From assembly GCF_023555005.1 (NCBI RefSeq), contig NZ_JAMJPJ010000002.1:1-64000 (forward strand): a DNA stretch of 64,000 bases. Direction: 5' to 3'. Source of the DNA: Halomonas llamarensis. Its GTDB lineage: Bacteria; Pseudomonadota; Gammaproteobacteria; Pseudomonadales; Halomonadaceae. The notes below the pieces were generated by a model. It ran no database searches and was not told the DNA's origin. It saw only the letters and a program-made list of their open reading frames with translations. Both the position numbers and the translations under genes were made by a program. Below are positions 1-5,626 of this stretch, one piece after another. Every line of letters begins with the position of its first letter. The stretch's first letter is position 1.

Positions 1-96
1 ATGTTTTATAACAGTCGGCGGCGGCATTCGACGCTGGATTACAGCAGCCCCAATGATTACGAATCAGCAATGGCAGAACTGAAGAAAGCGGCTTAA
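1..96 (+). CDS. IS3-family transposase OrfB, C-terminal fragment (cut by window edge)
   Basis: The final 31 residues of an IS3-family OrfB transposase are visible. They contain the family's characteristic C-terminal pattern FYNSRRRHSTLDYSSP followed by DYE, the segment just after the last catalytic acidic residue of the DDE integrase core. The frame ends with TAA at 94-96 and is open to the left edge, so the real start lies outside. The ATG at position 1 is most likely internal. Nothing can be said about whether the whole element is intact. Confidence 0.85.
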   Translation: MFYNSRRRHSTLDYSSPNDYESAMAELKKAA

Positions 97-127
97 CTGG
101 GTTGTCACAAATTGCTTGACCACTCCA
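1..127 (+). mobile_element. Right end of an IS3-family insertion sequence
   Basis: Only the last part of the element is in the window: the end of its transposase gene followed by about 30 bases. The likely element end is the sequence ending CCACTCCA near 127, because reading inward from there gives TGGAGTGGTCAAGC, which starts with the TG typical of IS3-family ends. The EamA transporter reading frame resumes immediately after it. The left end and the target duplication lie outside the window, so the exact boundary is inferred. Confidence 0.7.
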
Positions 128-711
128 TTCTGATGGCCTTGATGCCAATCAACGTCATGATCCTGGCGCATTTCTTTATTGCCAACGAGCCGATATCGGT
201 GCGCAAGGCGACGGGATTTATACTTGGCTTTCTTGGTGTACTGATACTAATAGGTAGCGAGGCACTCTCCAATCTTGGGGGTGATGCCTTCTGGGCCCAG
301 TTGGCGATTATCGCAGCCACGATCTGCTATTCGGTCAATAGTATCTACACCAAACGGCTACCGAAGCTGTCGGTGCTGGTGGCAGGCACTGGTACGCTTG
401 TTGCCGGAAGCCTGATGCTGTGGCCGGTGGCGTTGATGGTGGATCGCCCCTGGACACTGGAGATCAACTGGCTGCCACTAGGTGCCGTGGTGATACTCGG
501 GGTTTTCTCATCAGGGCTGGCTAATTGGGTCTACTTTACCATCGTGCTGCGACAGGGTCCGAGCTTCCTGTCCATGATCAACTACATTATACCGGTGATT
601 GCGTTTGCGGCTGGCGTCACTTTTCTGGGCGAAGCCGTAACGCCCGACCGCTATGTTGCCCTCGCCATGATTCTGCTAGGGATTGCGATCAGTCAACGTC
701 GTTTAGTCTGA
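128..711 (+). pseudogene. EamA/DMT-family transporter, N-terminus removed by IS3 insertion
   Basis: About 194 residues of an EamA-type (drug/metabolite transporter superfamily) membrane protein remain, roughly the C-terminal two thirds of a normal 290-300 residue protein. About six hydrophobic segments are visible, for example around ATGFILGFLGVLILIG and in the last 80 residues (FAAGVTFLGEAVTPDRYVAL is the second EamA repeat). The first transmembrane helices are missing because the IS3 element ends directly before residue ILMALMP. A longer frame beginning at 112 uses a TTG inside the IS end and is not a native start. The substrate is unknown and the gene is probably non-functional. Confidence 0.8.
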
Positions 712-751
712 TATCGGCCAGAAGGGGACTTTTAGGTAGTGCTGATATAAA

Positions 752-832
752 GCTTACAGCATACGCACCTACGGAATGGAGCCGACCGAAGGCGCAATGT
801 AGTCGGCGTCGCCGTGCCTGCACTGATTAGGC
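752..832 (-). other. Degenerate attC-like site after the last cassette
   Basis: Read on the minus strand, the stop of the 834-1613 gene is followed at once by TGCCTAATCAG, a good R'' box. The middle contains a hairpin (GCCGAC paired with GTCGGC) and a partly matching outer arm (GTGCAGGCACGG against CCGTAGGTGCGTATG). The expected GTTAG at the far end is replaced by something like CTGTAAGC. This fits a decayed attC at the end of the array, but the outer pairing is weak. Confidence 0.45.
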
Positions 833-833
833 A

Positions 834-1613
834 TCACATTACCCCTTGTTCGATAGCCCACATCCACGCTCGAGATAATATCCCTACGACACCGACAATA
901 ACGATTGCCCAAGTTAGGCGATTACCTACTTTTGCCGTTTTAATCTGATCCTGGTGGCGCTGAACATTCAGTTCAAACTCCGAAAGGGTATCCAAGGCTT
1001 TGCCCGTTACGACGTAGTTCGTACCATTTTTAATCAACTCACCGGACTCCACAAACGAATCAAGAACAAGCTCAAGGTGTGCTTTGTGCTTGTCTTTATC
1101 TGGGTGATAGAGCCACTTACGCGAGTATTTTTGTACTGCTAGCATAAGAGGATATATTTCATCCCGTGGGTTATCGATTTTACGCTCCACAAGATGCCTA
1201 AGAAGTTCCATTCTCTCTTCACGAACCAAGCGCTTTTTATTGTACAAAGACTGGCTCATCCGATCTCGGTACTTCACGATTTTATGCCAGCGAATAAGAT
1301 CCATCAGCAGAAATTTACTGGGGTCGGTATAGTTGAACTGGTATCCTTGGTAATAGTGCTCAATTCTTAGATTAAATATTGCCGGGTCGATATCTCTTTC
1401 GGGCAGATTTTTCTCCTTCCTGGACTGCTCGCCTTTCCAAACCAACGCTTCATACCCAGTTGTTCTGCGATTCCGGATCAATATCCGTGTATTCGAATCA
1501 GAGTCTTCCAGCTTTACTGAGTAGAAGTCGTTTTCTTGTGCTCCTGGCCAGCTAGTAGTAAAACGCTGAGGAGCTGGCTTCTCTAAAGCCTTGTTCAGAG
1601 CACGAAAGAACAA
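834..1613 (-). CDS. Cassette-encoded protein of unknown function with C-terminal membrane anchor
   Basis: I do not recognise this 259-residue protein. It is mostly soluble and charged. A helical stretch around residues 130-200 (MELLRHLVERKIDNPRDEIY and beyond) ends in a short hairpin-like segment SGELIKNGTNYVVTGKALD that resembles the wing of a winged-helix domain; this is only a visual impression. One strong hydrophobic segment, TWAIVIVGVVGILSRAWMWA, lies within the last 25 residues, so the protein is probably tail-anchored with the bulk in the cytoplasm. The start is a TTG seven bases after AAGGAGAG, the only good ribosome site nearby, and it follows directly on the GTTAGGC box of the previous cassette junction. 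Its placement between attC-type boxes marks it as an integron cassette gene. Confidence 0.75.
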   Translation of the reverse strand: MFFRALNKALEKPAPQRFTTSWPGAQENDFYSVKLEDSDSNTRILIRNRRTTGYEALVWKGEQSRKEKNLPERDIDPAIFNLRIEHYYQGYQFNYTDPSKFLLMDLIRWHKIVKYRDRMSQSLYNKKRLVREERMELLRHLVERKIDNPRDEIYPLMLAVQKYSRKWLYHPDKDKHKAHLELVLDSFVESGELIKNGTNYVVTGKALDTLSEFELNVQRHQDQIKTAKVGNRLTWAIVIVGVVGILSRAWMWAIEQGVM

Positions 1614-1625
1614 CTTACTCTCCTT

Positions 1626-1645
1626 GCCTAACGTTTGGGTTAGGT
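1626..1645 (-). other. Collapsed attC junction (R''/R' boxes only)
   Basis: On the minus strand the junction between two cassette genes reads CCTAACCCAAACGTTAGGC. It holds both outer attC boxes (CCTAAC and GTTAGGC) with only six bases between them, instead of the usual 50-120 bases of hairpin. The stop codon of the upstream cassette gene (TAA, 1640-1642) lies inside the first box, and the next gene starts 12 bases after the second. The two boxes form a 6-bp inverted repeat. Either the internal part of a normal attC was deleted, or this is an unusual minimal site. Confidence 0.6.
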
Positions 1646-2121
1646 CTCAATGTCGCACCAAAGATCATCGCGGTTCAAGAGGCTGACTTCCGTTGCTGGA
1701 AGATCTCTGATCTGCTCTGGAGTTCCTCTATCAAACTCTGAGAAGTGAACCCAAACCAGTCTCTTTCCGTTGAACTCTTTGGGTATTACCATGAAGATGA
1801 TATCAATCTCGTTTTCAAATAACTGCTGCTCAACGAATACCTTGAGGCCACGGTATTTGCCGATCTCGGCGTCGGTAAGGCGGAAATAGGTTCCATTGCC
1901 AGTTGAGTGATACTTTGCATCAATGAGAACAAACGTACCATCGCCTGGATCAACAATGAAGTCAGGTCTGATGAAAGAGTTAATCTACCCTGTTCGACTC
2001 TCTCATACGCCCAGCCGCTTCTATTGAGCCATTTTTCAGCGTAAGCCTCCCCGTCAATGCCTGCATACTCTGGAATGCCCTTGCGGAGGCGAGCTCTCAG
2101 TTCTTGGATGGATTTCGTCAT
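1640..2121 (-). pseudogene. PD-(D/E)XK-type nuclease cassette, one-base frameshift
   Basis: The first frame starts at ATG 2121 (MTKSIQELRARLRK) and runs to about 1984 (ERVEQGR). The protein then continues in another frame as INSFIRPDFIVDPGDG, with VLIDAKYHS 10 residues further on, to the stop at 1640. Joining the frames with one added base gives about 160 residues and a natural sequence. It carries a PD followed 14 residues later by DAK, the PD-X(n)-(D/E)XK active-site pattern of restriction-endonuclease-fold enzymes, and an upstream helix with AYAEK that could supply the extra glutamate. It is likely a DNA-cleaving or repair enzyme; the target is unknown. The one-base loss near 1984 either inactivates it or is a sequencing error. 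It starts 15 bases after the attC core, as expected for a cassette gene. Confidence 0.65.
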
Positions 2122-2140
2122 AGTTGGTTTGAGGCCTAAC

Positions 2141-3967
2141 GAGGCTGTAGAAAAACCCGATTTCGAGCCATGTCTATCGCCTGTCGTCCTGATTTTTTGA
2201 CTCAGCCACTCATCTGGCTGAGTCATCCTAATATCGGCATTCAGCCACTAAGGTGCGCGCCTAATGCCAGTTAAGAGGGCTATTTTGCACTTATGAAGCG
2301 ACATACCCCGCTCAAAGTCCTTCATGACGCGGCCAAATGACCATAATTCGCTAACTTCTCAATATTGTGCACCATACAGTAAAGCTTCCACTGACCTTGC
2401 ACCTTTTTCTTACCCCGAAGGCTGAAGCGGTTCAGTCTTTTCGTCGTGCCAATGTTGCCGAATACCGGCTCTACGACTGACATGCGATGGCTGTAGATTT
2501 CCTTGCCCTTCGGGCTATCCACTCGGTGCTTCATCCAGTCAGTGTAATTGGGTAAGCGCTTGTTATCGATAATAAAAGATACTTGTCGGCCAGCGCCGTT
2601 GCGATGATCGGCCGAGCTTGGGTTCTGCATGCACCGGTGTTTTTTTGGGCAATGCCGACATTGCAGCAAACGCCCTTCGAACTGCACCCGGATCTTGCCA
2701 TTATCGGCTTCCCGCTGCCCTCGATAGGTCAACTTTTCGCCAGTTGGGCAGATACACGTTAGCTTTACAGGATCAAATTGGAACGCGCTGGCGGGCGTCG
2801 TCTCTCGCCAACCTTTATCTGGTAAGTTCTGGTGGCGCTTGCCGTATTTGTTTTTCTGGTCGGCGAACTTCGGGTCTCGGCTGCGGAGCTGATTATCGGG
2901 AATGTAGCCGTTGATCTGCTGTTCGTGTAGGTACTTCATATTAGCTTCGTTGGCGAAGCCGGTATCGGCAGTGACGACAGTGCCTTTCTGGTAGATGTTT
3001 TCCGCAATCACCAGCTTCTTAAAACGGGCTTTGACCGTTTCCACCACGGGCTGCAAAGTGTGGTGTTCCTGGCCTTCACCAAAGGCCTGAGCGTCAATGA
3101 TGATCTGGTGTTTTTTATCCACCGTGGCGACGCCGTTATAACCCTGGATCGTCCCTTTGCTGGTGGTCATTTTGGCGCTTTCGTTATCGGTGAGGTTGCT
3201 CTTCACTTCCTTGATCCGCTTCCCCCGGCCCATCCTTGGGCTGTGCGTCTTTAGGAAACGATCCACTTTGTTCATGGCATCATCTAACGAGAGGATCATC
3301 TTGGCTCGGCGGATATCCCCATCCAGATCGGCTTCCGTTTCGGCTTCATCACGCGCGTAGTGCTCCAGTAGGTGATGCCGAATCAGACCTCTCAATTTGT
3401 CGCGCTTCTCGCCCAACTCTTTGAACGTGCCAGACCACTCTTTTGAGGCATCGGAGGACATCTTGCAGCCGTCAATCGCAAAGAGTTCGTTACCTAACAA
3501 GCCTTCTTCGTGGCATACCAACAGCACTTGCTCGAACAGCGCTGCAATCTCATCAGCATGGCGGCTGACGAAGCTTGCCAGGGTGGTGAAGTGGGGTACG
3601 GTATCGCAGGAAAGCGCTTTGAAAATGATGTTGGTCTCGCAACACCATTGCATCTCGCGGCTGGAGGTGATGCCTTTTGAGTAAGCAAACAGGATGATCT
3701 TGAGCAGGATGGCCGGATCATAGGTCAGTCGACCGGTCGCGTCGTTGCGATACTTGGGATGGAAAACGGATAAGTCAAGCTTGTGCTCAATCAGGTAGTG
3801 TACGGCGTGCTCAAAGGTGCCTGGCTGGAGCTGATCTTGGTAGTTGATCACCACCATGGCGTTCTGATCGTAGTTATAAGCCTTGAAGCGCGGCATGCTG
3901 ACCACTCCTCGTCTGTTTCCTCAATCCTACCAAAACTTAGGGGTCAGCGGGGTTTTTCTACAGCCTC
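2141..3967 (-). mobile_element. IS1182-family insertion sequence inserted in an attC site
   Basis: The element is about 1.83 kb long. Its terminal inverted repeats are GAGGCTGTAGAAAAACCC at 2141-2158 and the exact complement at 3950-3967. It carries one transposase gene on the minus strand. The flanks are GCCTAAC on the left and AACGCCG on the right, so AAC is duplicated. Removing the element and one AAC restores GCCTAACGCCG, the core of an attC site. The 2199-2224 segment next to the left end is a perfect 10-bp inverted repeat (GACTCAGCCA / TGGCTGAGTC) with a 6-base loop. Confidence 0.85.
2322..3896 (-). CDS. IS1182-family transposase
   Basis: This 524-residue DDE transposase catalyses movement of the element above. 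The N-terminal third is the DUF772-type domain (YDPAILLKIILFAYSKGI, then SSREMQWCCETNIIFKAL). The catalytic core begins near ELFAIDGCKMSS, which holds the first Asp, and continues through GYNGVATVDKKHQIIIDAQA and VVTADTGFANEANMKYL, where the second Asp is likely. A cysteine-rich segment (CICPTGEKLTYRG, then CRHCPKKHRC) and the C-terminal SVVEPVFGNIGTTKR with the last Glu follow. Length and order match the IS1182 group. I chose ATG 3896 because GAGGAG lies nine bases before it; a GTG nine bases upstream would overlap that site. The frame appears intact. Confidence 0.92.
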   Translation of the reverse strand: MPRFKAYNYDQNAMVVINYQDQLQPGTFEHAVHYLIEHKLDLSVFHPKYRNDATGRLTYDPAILLKIILFAYSKGITSSREMQWCCETNIIFKALSCDTVPHFTTLASFVSRHADEIAALFEQVLLVCHEEGLLGNELFAIDGCKMSSDASKEWSGTFKELGEKRDKLRGLIRHHLLEHYARDEAETEADLDGDIRRAKMILSLDDAMNKVDRFLKTHSPRMGRGKRIKEVKSNLTDNESAKMTTSKGTIQGYNGVATVDKKHQIIIDAQAFGEGQEHHTLQPVVETVKARFKKLVIAENIYQKGTVVTADTGFANEANMKYLHEQQINGYIPDNQLRSRDPKFADQKNKYGKRHQNLPDKGWRETTPASAFQFDPVKLTCICPTGEKLTYRGQREADNGKIRVQFEGRLLQCRHCPKKHRCMQNPSSADHRNGAGRQVSFIIDNKRLPNYTDWMKHRVDSPKGKEIYSHRMSVVEPVFGNIGTTKRLNRFSLRGKKKVQGQWKLYCMVHNIEKLANYGHLAAS

Positions 3968-4033
3968 AACGCCGTGCTCTGCGGAAATTTAGGAGCGCTA
4001 GCGAGTAATTTTTCCGTAGCAGCATCTTGTTAG
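3968..4033 (-). other. attC site split by the IS1182-family element
   Basis: On the minus strand, CTAAC overlaps the stop of the 4030-4287 gene. It is followed by TGCTGCTACGGAAA, a central segment, and TTTCCGCAGAGCA, which pairs back with small bulges, then GGCGTT. The remaining AGGC of the R' box lies on the far side of the IS at 2134-2137. Rejoined, the site ends in GGCGTTAGGC. The two arms plus boxes make a typical short attC of about 70 bases, cut precisely at its crossover core. Confidence 0.75.
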
Positions 4034-4287
4034 TTTTCAGTAATGAGTAAGTAAAGGACATATATTAGAAACCCAGTTATTCCAAACAGAATAATTTCGA
4101 TCGGAACGTAACCATTTAAGATATACCCAACTATCGATGCTGCCAACGAGCTAGCTCCGGCCTTTAATGCAAAGCGCGGGTTGCTAGCAACTACATGTCC
4201 AGTAACACGTAGCACTACTGCACCGGTACTAATGGACAAATATACAAGAAATAAAAGTAAGAGTGCCTCCAACTTAAGCCACCTCAC
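4030..4287 (-). CDS. Small membrane protein, second gene of a two-gene cassette
   Basis: This 85-residue protein of unknown family is strongly hydrophobic. Three likely membrane segments are LEALLLLFLVYLSISTGAVV, then a weaker one around AGASSLAASIVGYIL, then PIEIILFGITGFLIYVLYLL. The start ATG overlaps the end of the upstream 81-residue gene by 14 bases, which implies translational coupling and joint function. The stop codon overlaps the first box of the attC site. Possible roles are a membrane-acting toxin or its partner, or a two-component membrane complex. No motif decides between them. Confidence 0.6.
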   Translation of the reverse strand: MRWLKLEALLLLFLVYLSISTGAVVLRVTGHVVASNPRFALKAGASSLAASIVGYILNGYVPIEIILFGITGFLIYVLYLLITEN

Positions 4288-4519
4288 CTAGAAGCAGTGA
4301 CAATATACCACCACCAAAAGTTAGTTCGACTGAATATGGAAGCCCAAGCAAGTACGTCAGTGAAGCGGACACAATAAGCCCTATAACGACTCTCGCTGTG
4401 CGGCAAGGGTGTTCGTAAGCGAAGCGCTGCAGCGCCCTGAAAGGAAAGGCTATTAGATCAAATAGTGCTCTTATTGCCATCATCATGATGGAAAGTATCA
4501 GTCCGCTGATTGGATCCAT
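4274..4519 (-). CDS. Small membrane protein, first gene of a two-gene cassette
   Basis: This 81-residue protein of unknown family has hydrophobic segments at both ends: ISGLILSIMMMAIRALFDLI near the N-terminus, then ARVVIGLIVSASLTYLLGL and a third, LTFGGGILSLLL. A basic loop (FRALQRFAYEHPCRTAR) lies between them. AAGGAA nine bases before the ATG is a plausible ribosome site. The gene starts about 65 bases inside its cassette, after the GTTAG of the 4583-4679 attC. It overlaps the next small membrane gene by 14 bases, so the two should be read as one unit. Confidence 0.6.
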   Translation of the reverse strand: MDPISGLILSIMMMAIRALFDLIAFPFRALQRFAYEHPCRTARVVIGLIVSASLTYLLGLPYSVELTFGGGILSLLLGEVA

Positions 4520-4582
4520 TCTAAGAGTTCCTTGAATTCTGAATACAAATTCAGCTACTTGCAGCTCTGCAAGCCCAAAAAA

Positions 4583-4679
4583 CTAACGCCTGAGCTCAGG
4601 GGCGCTTGAGGCGGCGGCCGCTTTTGCGGAAGCAAAAGTGGGCGATCGGTCAAGCGTCCCCTGCAGCGATTGGTTAGGC
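4583..4679 (-). other. attC recombination site
   Basis: This is the clearest attC of the array, about 97 bases. On the minus strand it runs from GCCTAAC (R'', directly after a TGA stop) to GGCGTTAG (R'). The inner arms GCAGGGGACGCTTGA and TCAAGCGCCCCTG pair perfectly apart from one extra A, the kind of extrahelical base that gives attC its polarity. The loop part contains a further hairpin, CTTTTGC TTCC GCAAAAG. This structure and its position right after a gene end are diagnostic of integron cassettes. Confidence 0.88.
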
Positions 4680-4680
4680 A

Positions 4681-5223
4681 TCAGCGGCTCCACGGCCCAA
4701 ATTGGTTGATTTTGAACTGATTGGTGAGCAAATCCAACTCGAACTCGACGCCCAAAAACCGGTATGAAATTTTCCCGATTGCAGAGGGCGGTGATGCCAC
4801 GCCTTCTTCATGTGAAACGTTTACAGATTCGACTTGATCCTCGGCGGGGTTGCCCTTCACCTTGACAGAAAAGTGAACCTCTTGAGAAGGGTTCAGGCTT
4901 GCCGCCTCAAAAGAAAACGATTTATCTTCAATCTTTGGATTGATGCCTTCAGGGGTTGTTTCGATTGCCGCAATCTCTGACTGAAAGCCAAACTTCCCGA
5001 CAATGCTCTTGGCAGCCTTAGAACCTACGCTAGTCAGCGTTATTGACACCGGGGCCGACTGCATATCATCCACAAACGATTGGGGGACTTTGAAATCGGA
5101 TATTTGCGAAACCTTGTAGATCAGCTTCGCGACTCGACGGTTTGCGAAGTGTGCGTAGACACCGAACAGGAACCCTAGAGCACCGATGGCCACTCCAACG
5201 ATTGCAATGGTTTGTTCTGACAT
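4681..5223 (-). CDS. Cassette-encoded N-anchored protein of unknown function
   Basis: This 180-residue protein is not recognised. The N-terminus is one membrane helix, IAIVGVAIGALGFLFGVYAH, followed by NRRVAKLIYKVSQ. The rest is polar and rich in beta-prone stretches (PVSITLTSVGSKAAKSIVG, EVHFSVKVKG), which suggests an immunoglobulin-like or other beta-sandwich domain on a membrane stalk. The positive residues after the helix favour a cytoplasmic C-terminal domain. AGGGGA precedes the ATG by six bases and belongs to the cassette's own 5' end, right after a GTTAGGC box. The stop is followed at once by the attC at 4583-4679. Confidence 0.7.
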   Translation of the reverse strand: MSEQTIAIVGVAIGALGFLFGVYAHFANRRVAKLIYKVSQISDFKVPQSFVDDMQSAPVSITLTSVGSKAAKSIVGKFGFQSEIAAIETTPEGINPKIEDKSFSFEAASLNPSQEVHFSVKVKGNPAEDQVESVNVSHEEGVASPPSAIGKISYRFLGVEFELDLLTNQFKINQFGPWSR

Positions 5224-5238
5224 GAATCGTCCCCTGAT

Positions 5239-5256
5239 GCCTAACAGGTATTAGAC
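5239..5256 (-). other. Collapsed attC junction
   Basis: On the minus strand the junction reads GTCTAATACCTGTTAGGC. A first-box-like GTCTAA overlaps the stop codon of the upstream small gene, and five bases later comes GTTAGGC, the boundary from which the next cassette starts. As at 1626-1645, the hairpin part of attC is missing. I infer that this is a deletion product, since two independent junctions in the same array show the same shape. Confidence 0.5.
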
Positions 5257-5454
5257 TGCCCATTCTATGATTGAATGAACGTGCTCGCACTTTTTTCCAG
5301 CAAATGCAGCCTGCCAGATTCTCCCAAGCCTATGATTCTTTGAGATATTAATTTCCATTAGGCCATATAGCCAAAATTCGCGCGCCTGCGGCATTTCCCG
5401 GCACGTCCGCTTTGGATCGAAAGTAGTCCTCCAATCAGGCTTTTCTTCAGCCAT
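5251..5454 (-). CDS. Small cassette-encoded protein of unknown function
   Basis: This is a 67-residue soluble protein, MAEEKPDWRTTFDPKRTCRE at its N-terminus, with aromatic and basic residues in the second half (HRLGRIWQAAFAGKKCEH). I do not recognise a family. I chose ATG 5454 because GAGAAAGAG lies eight bases upstream; an in-frame ATG at 5484 would add ten residues but has no ribosome site. It is the first unit of the cassette array as read on the minus strand, and its stop codon lies in the collapsed attC box at 5239-5256. Confidence 0.5.
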   Translation of the reverse strand: MAEEKPDWRTTFDPKRTCREMPQAREFWLYGLMEINISKNHRLGRIWQAAFAGKKCEHVHSIIEWAV

Positions 5455-5626
5455 CGACGACACTCTTTCTCGCCCAACTATCATGCAATTTTCAAAATTT
5501 CTTTAGCTTCAACGCTAGCAGACTATGCTTGCTGCCGTCATTAGCCATTAGCCGTCACCAGCCTTCATTTCTTGGCGGTGAACGCGGTAAGCTTGACGGC
5601 AACACCACTGCTGAGCAACGACTTCA

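Larger units (their letters stand above)
752..5454 (-). other. Integron cassette array without integrase (CALIN)
   Basis: Five cassette-like units lie head to tail on the minus strand, in the order 5454-5251, 5223-4681, 4519-4030, 2121-1640 and 1613-834. Each gene ends at or just before a GCCTAAC/GTCTAA-type box, and the next unit begins with GTTAG(GC). The clearest attC is 4583-4679; a second (4033-3968) is split by an IS1182-family element. The genes are short, unrelated to each other, co-oriented and lack their own promoters or terminators, as expected for cassettes. No tyrosine recombinase of the IntI type occurs anywhere in the window, so the array is either an orphan or mobilised by an integrase elsewhere in the genome. 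Confidence 0.75.

Noticed and set aside
2199..2224. Perfect 10-bp hairpin downstream of the transposase as a terminator
   Set aside because: On the transposase strand it is followed by A residues, not T. It is more likely a subterminal IS structure.
1786..2226. A 146-residue open frame starting inside the IS1182 left end
   Set aside because: It begins in the IS terminal region, and its second half reads through the nuclease gene in the wrong frame. The real start is ATG 2121 and the real C-terminal half is in another frame.
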